From: Streptomyces brasiliensis
Lineage (GTDB): Bacteria > Actinomycetota > Actinomycetes > Streptomycetales > Streptomycetaceae
DNA length: 64,000 nucleotides
NCBI RefSeq assembly: GCF_014647875.1
Contig: NZ_BMQA01000016.1
Coordinates: 1-64,000, forward strand
Direction: 5' to 3'
The first letter of the stretch is position 1. Each line of letters starts with the position of its first letter. Shown here in pieces: positions 9,120 through 17,516 of the stretch. Under the pieces are notes generated by a model, which made no database searches, was not told where the DNA came from, and saw nothing but the letters and a program-made list of their open reading frames with translations. The translations under genes were made by a program, and so were the position numbers.

Positions 9120-10370
9120 ATGAGCGCAGCCCACGAACGGCGCGCGGCCATCACCGGCATCGGTGTGGTCGCGCCCAACGGAACCAGCACGGACACCTTC
9201 TGGAAGGCCACCCAGGAGGGGCTCAGCGCCCTCGACCGGATCACCCGCGAGGGTTGTGAGCACCTGCCGCTGAAGGTGGCGGGCGAGGTCCGCGACTTCG
9301 AGCCGGCCGCGGTGATCGAGGAGCGCTTCCTCGTCCAGACCGACCGGTTCACGCACTACGCGATGGCCGCGGCCGACCTCGCGCTGGACGACGCCCGGCT
9401 GGGCAAGGCCGACAGCGAGACCGCTCCGTACTCGATCGGCGTGGTCACCGCCGCCGGGTCCGGCGGCGGTGAGTTCGGGCAGCGTGAACTGCAGCGGCTG
9501 TGGGGCAAGGGCAGCCGCTTCGTCGGCCCGTACCAGTCCATCGCCTGGTTCTACGCCGCCTCCACCGGCCAGATCTCCATCCGCCGCGGCTTCAAGGGGC
9601 CGTGCTCGGTGGTCGCCGCCGACGAGGCCGGCGGTCTGGACGCCCTCGCCCATGCGGCGCGGGCGGTCAAGCGCGGCACCGACGCGATCGTGGCCGGGTC
9701 GACGGAGGCGCCGCTGGCTCCGTACTCGATGGTCTGCCAGCTCGGCTACGAGGAGCTGAGCACAGTCGCCGAACCGGACCGCGCCTACCGCCCGTTCACC
9801 GACGCGGCCTGCGGGTTCGTGCCGGCGGAGGGCGGCGCCATGGTCGTCGTCGAGGCGGACGACGCGGCCCGGGCGCGCGGCGCGGAGGTGCGCGGCTTCG
9901 TCGCCGGGCACGCGGCGACGTTCACCGGCGCCTCGCGCTGGGCCGAGTCCCGCGAGGGCCTCGCCCAGGCGGTCCGCGCCGCCCTGGACGACGCCGGCTG
10001 TGCCCCCGAGGAAGTCGACGTGGTCTTCGCCGACGCCCTCGGGGTGCCGGAGGCGGACCGCGCCGAGGCGCTCGCCATCGCCGACGTGCTGGGCGCGCAC
10101 GGCAGGCGGGTGCCCGTCACCGCGCCGAAGACCGGCACCGGCCGGGGCTACTGCGCCGCGCCCGTCCTGGACACCGCGGCGGCGGTGCTCGCGATGGAGC
10201 ACGGCCTGATCCCACCCACCCCCAACGTCCACGACACCGTCCACGACCTCGATCTGGTGACCGGCCGGGCCCGCCCCGCCGAGCTGCGCACGGCGCTGGT
10301 CCTCAGCAGGGGGCTCATGGGGTCGAACTCGGCGCTGGTGCTGCGGCACGCCGCCACCGACCGAGCCTGA
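9120..10370 (+). CDS. whiEIV: Ketosynthase beta / chain length factor (WhiE-ORFIV-like)
   Basis: A 416-aa KS-beta, the partner of KS-alpha that sets chain length. It lacks the active-site Cys: the equivalent motif reads SVVAADEAGGLDALAHAAR, with Glu169 where most chain length factors have a Gln. The two catalytic His motifs are also gone (DVVFADALG and PKTGTGRGYCAAP instead), as expected for a non-condensing subunit. Spore pigment systems typically make 24-carbon dodecaketides; that is family knowledge, and chain length cannot be read directly. An 80-bp gap follows before the ACP gene. Confidence 0.93.
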   Translation: MSAAHERRAAITGIGVVAPNGTSTDTFWKATQEGLSALDRITREGCEHLPLKVAGEVRDFEPAAVIEERFLVQTDRFTHYAMAAADLALDDARLGKADSETAPYSIGVVTAAGSGGGEFGQRELQRLWGKGSRFVGPYQSIAWFYAASTGQISIRRGFKGPCSVVAADEAGGLDALAHAARAVKRGTDAIVAGSTEAPLAPYSMVCQLGYEELSTVAEPDRAYRPFTDAACGFVPAEGGAMVVVEADDAARARGAEVRGFVAGHAATFTGASRWAESREGLAQAVRAALDDAGCAPEEVDVVFADALGVPEADRAEALAIADVLGAHGRRVPVTAPKTGTGRGYCAAPVLDTAAAVLAMEHGLIPPTPNVHDTVHDLDLVTGRARPAELRTALVLSRGLMGSNSALVLRHAATDRA

Positions 10371-10450
10371 CGAACCCGTCGCCCCACCGAAGGCCGTGCG
10401 CCCACACACACCGCCCGAGCAACCGTCCTGAGCAAAAGAGAGGAAGCCAT

Positions 10451-10705
10451 ATGTCTCCGATCACCGTGGAAGAGCTGGCCGGGCTCATGAAGCAGGCCGC
10501 CGGGGTCAGCGTCGCCCCGCAGGATCTGCAGCAGCAGTACGACTCCGGTTTCGACGCCCTCGGCATCGACTCGCTGGGTCTGCTCGGCATCGTCGGCGAA
10601 CTGGAGAACCGGCACGGCACGTCGATGCCGCCGGACGCGGAGCGCTGCAAGACGCCCCGGCAGTTCCTCGACCTCGTCAACAGCACCCTGATGGCAGGAG
10701 CCTGA
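10451..10705 (+). CDS. whiEV: Acyl carrier protein of the type II PKS (WhiE-ORFV-like)
   Basis: An 84-aa ACP carrying the growing polyketide on 4'-phosphopantetheine attached to Ser41 in the motif GIDSLGLLGIVGELE. Size and helical pattern are typical for type II PKS ACPs. The ribosome-binding site AGAGAGGAAG lies directly upstream. The next gene starts 1 bp after the stop (TGAGATG), so the two are coupled. Confidence 0.95.
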   Translation: MSPITVEELAGLMKQAAGVSVAPQDLQQQYDSGFDALGIDSLGLLGIVGELENRHGTSMPPDAERCKTPRQFLDLVNSTLMAGA

Positions 10706-10706
10706 G

Positions 10707-11186
10707 ATGGCCGGACACACGCAGAACGAGATCACCGTCGGCGCGCCGCTCGACCTCGTCTGGGACATGACCAACGACCTGGAGAACTGGCCGCAGCTGT
10801 TCAGCGAGTACGCCTCCGTCGAGGTCCTCTCCCGCGAGGGCCGGAAGACGAGGTTCCGGCTGACCATGCACCCCGACGAGAACGGCACCGTCTGGAGCTG
10901 GGTCTCCGAGCGGGAGCCGGACCGTGAGGCGCTCGTCGTCACGGCGCGCCGCGTCGAGACCGGCCCCTTCGCCTACATGAACATCCGGTGGGACTACGAG
11001 GAGGTGCCCGCCGGCACCCGGATGGTGTGGACGCAGGACTTCCAGATGAAGCCGGACGCCCCGGTCGACGACGACTGGATGACCGACAACATCAACAAGA
11101 ACTCCAAGGTCCAGATGTCCCTCATCCGGGACAAGATCGAGAAGGCCGCCGCCGGACGCCGGTCCGCGGCCGCCCTGGCCGACTGA
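10707..11186 (+). CDS. whiEVI: Aromatase/cyclase (WhiE-ORFVI-like)
   Basis: A 159-aa START/Bet v1-fold monodomain aromatase/cyclase, related to TcmN and WhiE-ORFVI, which directs first-ring cyclisation of the nascent polyketide. Typical features are the N-terminal ITVGAPLDLVWDMTNDLENWPQLFSEYASVEVL, the central WSWVSEREPD and the C-terminal helix NINKNSKVQMSLIRDKIE. It is packed 1 bp behind the ACP gene and 20 bp before the last gene of the operon. Confidence 0.93.
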   Translation: MAGHTQNEITVGAPLDLVWDMTNDLENWPQLFSEYASVEVLSREGRKTRFRLTMHPDENGTVWSWVSEREPDREALVVTARRVETGPFAYMNIRWDYEEVPAGTRMVWTQDFQMKPDAPVDDDWMTDNINKNSKVQMSLIRDKIEKAAAGRRSAAALAD

Positions 11187-11206
11187 GCGGGACGGAGACC
11201 CCACGG

Positions 11207-11530
11207 ATGCACCAGGCCCTGATCGTCGCCCGCATGGCCCCGGGTTCGGCCCCGGACATCGCCAAGATCTTCGAGGAGTCGGACCGCGGTGAGCTGCCGC
11301 ACCTCGTCGGGGTCGTGCGGCGCAGCCTCTTCCAGTTCGGCGATGTGTACATGCACCTCGTCGAGTCGGAGCGCGAACCCGGACCGGCCATCGCCAAGGT
11401 CACCGACCACCCCGAGTTCCGCGGCATCAGCGAGCGTCTGTCGGCGTACGTCAGCGCGTACGACCCCGAGACCTGGCGTTCCCCGAAGGACGCGATGGCG
11501 AAACGCTTCTACCTCTGGGAGCGCGGCTGA
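11207..11530 (+). CDS. whiEVII: TcmI-type polyketide cyclase (WhiE-ORFVII-like)
   Basis: A 107-aa ferredoxin-fold cyclase of the TcmI family, which closes later rings of aromatic polyketides. The start MHQALIVARMAPGS and the C-terminal motif FYLWERG are characteristic. ATG 11207 has a weak ribosome-binding site (GGACGGAG). Last gene of the pigment operon, followed by a strong terminator. Confidence 0.9.
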   Translation: MHQALIVARMAPGSAPDIAKIFEESDRGELPHLVGVVRRSLFQFGDVYMHLVESEREPGPAIAKVTDHPEFRGISERLSAYVSAYDPETWRSPKDAMAKRFYLWERG

Positions 11531-11549
11531 CGCGTCGTAGCCCCCCACC

Positions 11550-11595
11550 GCCACCGGCCGCCTGCCCGCAACGCTGCGGGCAGGCGGCCGGTGGC
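11550..11595. terminator. Bidirectional terminator ending the pigment operon
   Basis: A perfect 21-bp stem with an ACGC loop, between the TcmI-type cyclase and the convergent methyltransferase gene. Confidence 0.88.
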
Positions 11596-11614
11596 CTGTG
11601 CGGGTGCGTCCGGG

Positions 11615-12646
11615 TCAGCCCGGGACGTGGCAGTCGAACGCGTGCAGATACGGGTTGACGGGCGCGATGCCGTCGATGGACAGGCCCGCCGCGGTGAGCC
11701 TGCCGGTCATGCTGTCGGTGGTGTGCTTGGCGCCGCCGACGTTGAGGAGCAGCAGCAGGTCCATGGCCGTGCTGAAGCGCATCGAGGGGGTGTCGTCGAC
11801 GAGGTTCTCGATGACGACGACCCGCGCGCCGGGACCGCCGGCCTCGATGACGTTGCGCAGCAGTTGCGCGGTGGACTCGTCGTCCCACTCGAGGATGTTC
11901 TTGATGACGTAGACGTCGGCCTTGACCGGCACGGACACCCGGGCGTCGCCGGGCACGATCCGGGCGCGGCCGGCGAGGTCGCCGCCGGGCCGCAGCCTGG
12001 GTACGGCGTTCTCCACGACGCGGGGCAGATCGAGCAGACTGCCGTGCATCGACGGGTACTTGTCGAGCAGGCTCGCCACCACGTGCCCCTGACCGCCGCC
12101 GATGTCCGCGACGGACGCGGCGCCGGACAGGTCGAGCAGGGCCGCCACGTCCCGCGCCGACTGCTCGCTGGACGTGGTCATCGCCCGGTTGAAGACGTCG
12201 GCCGACTCGGGGGCGTCCTCGTTGAGGTAGGTGAAGAACTCCTTGCCGTACAGGTCCTGTACGACGTTCCTGCCGGTGCGCACGGCCTCGTCCAGCTTGG
12301 GCCAGGCGTCCCAGGTCCAGGGCTCGGTGCACCACAGGGAGATGTAGCGCAGGCTGTGGGGGTCGTCCTCGCGCAGCAGCCGGGACATGTCGGTGTGCGC
12401 GATCGTGCCGTCGGGCCGCTCGGTGAAGACGCCGTAGCAGGACAGGGCCCGCAGCAGTCGGCGCAGCGGCTTCGGCTCGGTCTTCACCGCGGCCGCGAGG
12501 TCCTCCACGGTCGTGGGGGCCTCGCCGAGGGCGTCGGCGACGCCGAGCCGGGCTGCCGCGCGGACGGCGGCGGCACAGGCCGCGCCGAACACGAGCTCTC
12601 TCAGCCGCATGGACGGTGGCGGTGCGGAGGGTGCGGTCGTCGTCAT
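11615..12646 (-). CDS. SAM-dependent O-methyltransferase
   Basis: A 343-aa class I methyltransferase of the plant-type O-methyltransferase family (TcmN C-domain, DnrK, acetylserotonin OMT relatives). The N-terminal half is a winged-helix dimerisation domain (VADALGEAPTTVEDLAAAV). The SAM site is VADIGGGQGHVVASLLDKYP (about residues 195-215), and VYVIKNILEWDDE is the usual substrate-proximal motif, with Glu where many family members have a catalytic His. It converges on the pigment operon and probably methylates a phenolic hydroxyl, plausibly of the spore pigment. It lies 42 bp downstream of the beta-helix gene on the same strand. Confidence 0.87.
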   Translation of the reverse strand: MTTTAPSAPPPSMRLRELVFGAACAAAVRAAARLGVADALGEAPTTVEDLAAAVKTEPKPLRRLLRALSCYGVFTERPDGTIAHTDMSRLLREDDPHSLRYISLWCTEPWTWDAWPKLDEAVRTGRNVVQDLYGKEFFTYLNEDAPESADVFNRAMTTSSEQSARDVAALLDLSGAASVADIGGGQGHVVASLLDKYPSMHGSLLDLPRVVENAVPRLRPGGDLAGRARIVPGDARVSVPVKADVYVIKNILEWDDESTAQLLRNVIEAGGPGARVVVIENLVDDTPSMRFSTAMDLLLLLNVGGAKHTTDSMTGRLTAAGLSIDGIAPVNPYLHAFDCHVPG

Positions 12647-12688
12647 GTGCCGCCTTCTTTCCTGATCTTTCCTGGGGAGGAGGGACCG

Positions 12689-13804
12689 TCAGCACATTCC
12701 GGACGGCTTGGAGACCCGGCACGAGTTGTGAGTGAAGACGTTGCCGTTGCCGTTGCTCTTGGTGGTCTCGGTGTTGACCAGGTCGGCCGGGGAGTTGTTC
12801 TTCAGCGTGTTGTAGCTGATCCGGTTCCGGGTGTTGGCGGTGCCCACCATGCTCTTGAACAGGACGACGCCGCCCGCGAACGGCGACTTGCCCGCGTTGC
12901 CCGTGATCAGGTTCCGGGTCACCAGGGTGTCCTCGGCGCCGGTCAGGACGATGCCGGCGCCCTGCAGGACGGGCAGCCGGTCGGTCTTGGGGCACGACTT
13001 GTTGTTCTTCGTGACGCGGTTGCCCCGCACGGTCAGGGCGCCGGCCCGCGGCTTGTTCTCGTCGCCGACCACGAAGACGCCCGCGCAGTTGCCGGTCGCG
13101 TAGTTGTCCGCGACGGTGAGGTTGCGCACCCGCCGGGCGGTCACGCCGATCCGGTTGTTCTCCAGCCAGTTGCCTCGGATCACCGCGCCCCTGGTGTCCA
13201 GGGCGCCGGCCTCCTCCGTGATGGTGTTGGCGAGGAACAGGCCCGCAGCGCCGTTCTCCCGGGCGTAGTTGCCCTGGAACACGCCGCGGACGGAGCGCTC
13301 CTGGGCGATGCCCCACGCCCCGTTCTTCGCGGCGTTCACACCGCGCACGACCATCTTGTCGGTGGCCATGCCGAACACGCCGGCCTGGGCGAAGCCGGTC
13401 ACGGTCAGGTCGGCGACGGTGACGCCCTCGACGTCCCGCTTCTTCGTGCCGATCACGCAGATGCCGTTGCCGGCCTCGGCACAGCTCTTGGGAACCTTCT
13501 TGGCGGCGCCCTCCTTGGTGGCGCCCTTCTTGCCGGCGGCCTTCTTGGCGGCCGGCTGGATCACGGTCCGCGGCCCCATGCCGCGCAGGGTCACCCAGGG
13601 CGTGGAGACCGTGACGCTCTGACGGTAGGTGCCCGGGCTCACCACGACGGTGTCTCCGGGCCGGGCGGCATCGACCGCCTTCTGGATCGATTCTCCGGGG
13701 TGGACCACCAGGGTCGTGCGGGCGGCGGTCGCCGGGGCGGCGCCGAGCCCCGTACCGATGAGCACGGCAGTGCACGCCAGGTACGCGATATGGTATTTCT
13801 TCAT
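12689..13804 (-). CDS. Exported right-handed beta-helix protein
   Basis: A 371-aa protein with a signal peptide (MKKYHIAYLACTAVLIGTGLG...PATAA) and a pectate-lyase-like right-handed parallel beta-helix: opening motif HPGESIQKAVDAARPGDTVVVSPGTY, then NosD-type coils (TVADLTVTGF, VRGNRVTKNN, ISYNTLKNN). An unusual Lys/Ala-rich insert (AAKKAAGKKGATKEGAAKK, about residues 95-115) interrupts the second coil. The last residues include cysteines (NSCRVSKPSGMC) that may form a disulfide. It may bind or act on polysaccharide; no catalytic residues are assigned. ATG 13804 is chosen because it begins a normal signal peptide; an upstream TTG at 13834 is possible. Confidence 0.8.
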   Translation of the reverse strand: MKKYHIAYLACTAVLIGTGLGAAPATAARTTLVVHPGESIQKAVDAARPGDTVVVSPGTYRQSVTVSTPWVTLRGMGPRTVIQPAAKKAAGKKGATKEGAAKKVPKSCAEAGNGICVIGTKKRDVEGVTVADLTVTGFAQAGVFGMATDKMVVRGVNAAKNGAWGIAQERSVRGVFQGNYARENGAAGLFLANTITEEAGALDTRGAVIRGNWLENNRIGVTARRVRNLTVADNYATGNCAGVFVVGDENKPRAGALTVRGNRVTKNNKSCPKTDRLPVLQGAGIVLTGAEDTLVTRNLITGNAGKSPFAGGVVLFKSMVGTANTRNRISYNTLKNNSPADLVNTETTKSNGNGNVFTHNSCRVSKPSGMC

Positions 13805-13865
13805 ATCACGTACCGTAAGTCCGATTAGCTCCAAGGTCAGTTGGATGGGGCCGTCCGGCGGCGTG

Positions 13866-14804
13866 TCACACCGTCCGCGCGGTCATCACGCCGAAGCCCG
13901 CGATGAACTCCCTGATGGGACGGTAGAAGGAGAACTCGACGGCGTAGGGTCCGGCGGCGGCCAGGGCGCTGAAGGCGGCGACCCAGGTGCGTACCTCGTG
14001 GGCGGAGTTCCCGGCGTCCTTCGCCATCTGAGGCGCGGTCATGCCGTCGATCGGGGTGAGGTCGCCCGAGGCGAGGACCGCCATCAGGGCCTGGTCCCAC
14101 TCCGGGTTGAGGTCCCGGATCGTGGCCGTGCCGGCGGCGAAGGACTTGGCGGTGTCGATGACGCGCCGCTGGCGGGCGTCGCGGGCGGCGGCGGTGGGGT
14201 GACGGCCGTTCAGGAGCAGCGCCCGCTGCTCCTCGTTGGCGGTTGCCCACTGCGGGACCGGCGGGTCGTGGGAGAGGCCGCCGGAGCCGATGACGAGGAC
14301 CCGCTCGTCGAGGCCGGCGAGGAAGGAGCCGATCGCCTCGCCGAGCCGGCGTACTCGGCTCATGCGAGTGAAGGGCTTCGCGACGCCGTTGACGAAGACC
14401 GGGATCGTCGGGACGGTGGCGATGCCGCCGAAGAGGATCTCGAGCGGCTGGACGGCTCCGTGGTCGACCTCCATACGCCGTGAGATCGCCACGTCGATGT
14501 CGCGCTCCGCGACCCACTCGGCCATCCGCTCGGCCACCCGGGTCGGTACGTCCAAAGGGCCCTCCGCGGTCCGGTAGTCGCCCACGCCCAGCGCCTCGTA
14601 GCCGATGCAGAACGGCGGCATGAGGTCGTAGAAGAAGCCGTTGTAGTGGTCCGGGGCGAACGAGACGACCAGGGTCGGGTCGTAGTCCCGCACGAACGCA
14701 CGGGCCTGGTCGAAGGCCGACTGCACGGCCGTGGAGACCTCGGCGGGCGGTTCGGCGTACTCCAGCAGCGGACTGTGCGACATGGTCACAAGTGCGACGC
14801 TCAT
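13866..14804 (-). CDS. mhpB: Extradiol ring-cleavage dioxygenase, MhpB-like
   Basis: A 312-aa class III (LigB-type) extradiol dioxygenase like E. coli MhpB, which opens 2,3-dihydroxyphenylpropionate between C1 and C2 using Fe(II). The family fingerprint is clear: LVTMSHSPLL at the N-terminus, VSFAPDHYNGFF, the catalytic His in MEVDHGAVQPLEILFGG and the second in VIGSGGLSHDPP. Its start overlaps the hydroxylase stop by 4 nt (ATGA, 14801-14804), so the two are translationally coupled. Substrate specificity is inferred from the MhpA/MhpB/MhpC set. Confidence 0.92.
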   Translation of the reverse strand: MSVALVTMSHSPLLEYAEPPAEVSTAVQSAFDQARAFVRDYDPTLVVSFAPDHYNGFFYDLMPPFCIGYEALGVGDYRTAEGPLDVPTRVAERMAEWVAERDIDVAISRRMEVDHGAVQPLEILFGGIATVPTIPVFVNGVAKPFTRMSRVRRLGEAIGSFLAGLDERVLVIGSGGLSHDPPVPQWATANEEQRALLLNGRHPTAAARDARQRRVIDTAKSFAAGTATIRDLNPEWDQALMAVLASGDLTPIDGMTAPQMAKDAGNSAHEVRTWVAAFSALAAAGPYAVEFSFYRPIREFIAGFGVMTARTV

Positions 14805-16528
14805 GCGGGGGCTCCTTCCCGGCTGCGGTACGACGCCGACCGCAGCACCGCGCGCAGCGCCCGCGGGGTCTGCTGCGCCAGACAGGCGGCCGCCACGAAG
14901 CGGTCGGGCCGCAGGACGACGACCCCGCAGGCCCGGGTGTCGAACCAGTTCTTCAGCCGCCCGGTCACGTCACCCACGACGGTCACCGGGACGGGCGAGT
15001 CGGCGTACTGCTTCTCCGCCCAGGGGCGCTGGGTCTCGGGCGTGAAGCAGACCAGCGAGATGCCGAGCCCGCGGACCAGCTCCAGCTCCGCCGGCCCCAG
15101 GAGCCGGGCGGGGTTGTTGCCCCACGCGGCCAGCGTCCACCAGTCGCCGGTGACGTCGTCGAGGAGGACGTCCCGGTGCTCGGCGGTGTTGACGCGCGGC
15201 TGGACGAACTGCAGGCCGACCGGGGACACCGCGCCGGCGCTGTCGGTGAAGGGGTGCAGCCCACCGTCCTTGAAGCGGACGTCGGAGCGGCCCGGTTCGA
15301 GGGTCGCCTGATCGACGACGACGCCGGTGGCGTACCGCGGCATGGGCTTGAACCGCAGCTCGGAGAAGTAACTCTTCACCGACGGCGCGAGGTTGAGGGC
15401 GGAGGCGGCACGGTCGCGCAGCCAGCCCTTGACGGGGCCGCACTTCATGATGGCGCCCGCGGCCATGTTCACGTCGATCATGTCGGACGCGTGCTTGTGC
15501 CGTTCGGCGGTGTAGGTGTCGAGGAGGGCGTCGTCGCACTCCCCGCGCAGCACGGCCGTGAGCTTCCAGGCGAGGTTGGTGGCGTCGCGGATGCCGGAGT
15601 TCCAGCCCTGCCCGAGCCAGACCGGCATCAGGTGGGCGGCGTCGCCGGCGATGAGCACCCGGCCCTTGCGGAAGCCGGCCGCGATCCGGCCGTGGTGGGT
15701 GAAGACGCGCTGGTTGATCACGTTCAGGGCGGACGGGTCGGGCACGTGCGGGGCCAGCAGGCGGTGCATGAAGGCGGCGGTCTCCACCAGTTCGGTCGGC
15801 TCCTCGTCGAAGAGCATGAACTCCCAGCGCCGGATGCCGTGCGGGAGGCCGATGGAGACGTACGGGCGGCGCGGGTCGGCGCCGAGGTAGACCGACGGCG
15901 TACCGATCGGGTCGTTGTCCACGTCGACGACCAGCCAGCGGGTCGAGGGTGACTTGCCCTCGAAGCCGACGCCCATCCACTTGCGGGTGAAGGAGCTGCC
16001 GCCCTCGGCGCCGACGACGTACGACGCGGTGAGGGTCGTGGTGCCGGTGACGGCGCCCGCCGCGTCGACCAGCTCGACGGTGGCCACGACGTGGTCGCCC
16101 CCGTCGTCCAGGCCGACGACCTTGTGTCCGAAGCGGAGTTCGGAGGTCTCGAAGCGGCCCAGACCGGCGGCGAGTTCACGGTCGACGAGCGGCTGGACGA
16201 AGCCGTGCTTGCGCGGGTGGCCGAACTCGTCCGTGCGCGGGTCGTTGGTGGCGAGCACCTGCCCCTTGCCGTTGACGAACCGGACGACGTGGTGCGGCAC
16301 GGTGTAGGGACGTACGGCGTCCCACAGTCCCGCCGTCTGGAGGGTGCGGACCGATTCGTCGTCCAGACCGACTCCGCGGGGGTAGTCGATCAGCTCGGTG
16401 CGCTGCTCGAGCACGATCGAGCGGCGGCCGCGGACGCCGAGGAGGTTGGCCAGCGTCAGCCCGACCGGGCCGGCGCCGATGACGAGTACCTCGGTGTCGA
16501 CCGCGGGCTCGGACGTGGGGCCGGGCAT
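14801..16528 (-). CDS. mhpA: FAD-dependent 3-(3-hydroxyphenyl)propionate hydroxylase, MhpA-like
   Basis: A 575-aa class A flavin hydroxylase closely resembling E. coli MhpA, which adds an ortho hydroxyl to 3-hydroxyphenylpropionate or the cinnamate analogue using NADH and O2. FAD motif 1 is VLVIGAGPVGLTLANLLGVRG (about residues 14-34), the DG motif region is YVVGAEGGSS, and FAD motif 2 is RVLIAGDAAHLMPVWLGQGWNSGIRDATNLAWKL. The segment WLVVDVDNDPIGTP is a hallmark of MhpA proteins. The ATG shares one base with the hydrolase stop (TGATG at 16526-16530), and the 3' end overlaps mhpB by 4 nt. Confidence 0.92.
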   Translation of the reverse strand: MPGPTSEPAVDTEVLVIGAGPVGLTLANLLGVRGRRSIVLEQRTELIDYPRGVGLDDESVRTLQTAGLWDAVRPYTVPHHVVRFVNGKGQVLATNDPRTDEFGHPRKHGFVQPLVDRELAAGLGRFETSELRFGHKVVGLDDGGDHVVATVELVDAAGAVTGTTTLTASYVVGAEGGSSFTRKWMGVGFEGKSPSTRWLVVDVDNDPIGTPSVYLGADPRRPYVSIGLPHGIRRWEFMLFDEEPTELVETAAFMHRLLAPHVPDPSALNVINQRVFTHHGRIAAGFRKGRVLIAGDAAHLMPVWLGQGWNSGIRDATNLAWKLTAVLRGECDDALLDTYTAERHKHASDMIDVNMAAGAIMKCGPVKGWLRDRAASALNLAPSVKSYFSELRFKPMPRYATGVVVDQATLEPGRSDVRFKDGGLHPFTDSAGAVSPVGLQFVQPRVNTAEHRDVLLDDVTGDWWTLAAWGNNPARLLGPAELELVRGLGISLVCFTPETQRPWAEKQYADSPVPVTVVGDVTGRLKNWFDTRACGVVVLRPDRFVAAACLAQQTPRALRAVLRSASYRSREGAPA

Positions 16529-17397
16529 CACTTCTCCAGCAGGAAGTCGAGGTGGACCTGGTCGAAGGCCGCGGTCTGCTCGTACTGCGGCCAGTGGCCC
16601 GCGTTCTCGATCACCGCGAGCCGGCCGTTCGGGATCAGGTCGGCGATGCGGCGGCCCTCGTCGACGGGGCCGGAGGGGTCCTTCGTGGTCCACACGACCA
16701 GCGCCGGCGCCTGGATCGCGCGCAGGTCGTCGTCGGAGAGCATGTTGCGCCTGCGGATCTCCAGGTCCTGGAGCGCCATGTTCATCTCGCAGGCCATCGG
16801 CCAGTCCGGCTGCTGGAAGATCATCTGGCGGGTGCGGATCAGGTCGTCGGTGACCATGGCCGGGTCCGCCATCAGCCACTCCAGGCGCGCCTTGACCCGC
16901 TCCCAGCTCGGGTCCTTCGCCGCCTCCATCGACAGCGTGTAGAGCCGCTCCATGACCTTCGGGTTGGCCATCGTGCCGCCCATGGTGTTGAGCACGATCC
17001 GGTCGACCTTCTCGGGGTACAGCTGCGCGAAACGCGCGGTCACCCAGCCGCCGAGCGACTCACCGGTGAAGGACGCCTTCTCGCGGCCGAGCGCCTTCAG
17101 CACCTCCAGCACCTGGTCGAGGTAGTGGGGGATCTCCAGCGGATGTTCGGGCTTCGAGGAATAGCCGTGCCCGATGAAGTCGATCGCGTAGACGTCGAAG
17201 TGCTCGGCGTGCGCGGCCAGGTTGCGCACATAGGCCTCGGCGTGGCCGGTGACGCCGTGGAGCATCAGCAGGAGCGGCTTGTCGCCGGAGCCGGCGTGCA
17301 GGTAACGGGTGCGGTACGGCCCCGCCTGCAGAAAGCCCTGGCTGAACTCGACCTGGTTGAGATCGGCCCAGACGCTGGTGTACGGACGTTGCGACAT
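16528..17397 (-). CDS. mhpC: Meta-cleavage product hydrolase, MhpC-like
   Basis: A 289-aa alpha/beta hydrolase of the C-C bond hydrolase type, expected to split the ring-fission product made by the dioxygenase downstream. The nucleophile elbow is GESLGGW (about residues 114-120), preceded by the oxyanion motif LMLHGVTGH. The acid lies in VVWTTKDPSGPV and the catalytic His in ENAGHWPQYEQT. AAGGAGG lies just upstream of the ATG. It is the first gene of the catabolic operon, opposite in order to the E. coli mhp operon; mhpD, E and F are absent here. Confidence 0.87.
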   Translation of the reverse strand: MSQRPYTSVWADLNQVEFSQGFLQAGPYRTRYLHAGSGDKPLLLMLHGVTGHAEAYVRNLAAHAEHFDVYAIDFIGHGYSSKPEHPLEIPHYLDQVLEVLKALGREKASFTGESLGGWVTARFAQLYPEKVDRIVLNTMGGTMANPKVMERLYTLSMEAAKDPSWERVKARLEWLMADPAMVTDDLIRTRQMIFQQPDWPMACEMNMALQDLEIRRRNMLSDDDLRAIQAPALVVWTTKDPSGPVDEGRRIADLIPNGRLAVIENAGHWPQYEQTAAFDQVHLDFLLEK

Positions 17398-17429
17398 CGA
17401 CGGCCTCCTTGTGCGCTATCTACACTATA

Positions 17430-17443
17430 CAGATCGATATCTG
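17430..17443. promoter_or_regulatory. Inverted repeat, candidate IclR operator
   Basis: CAGAT-CGAT-ATCTG, a perfect 5-bp inverted repeat, lies 33 bp upstream of mhpC and next to a TATAGT -10-like sequence on the minus strand. The adjacent IclR-type gene makes it a candidate operator; this is inference only. Confidence 0.4.
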
Positions 17444-17516
17444 CACCAGTGTGGGCATGGGAACACCCCCACGGCAAACCTGTCAAGGATTGCCGGGTCA
17501 GGCCGGGGGAAGCGGG

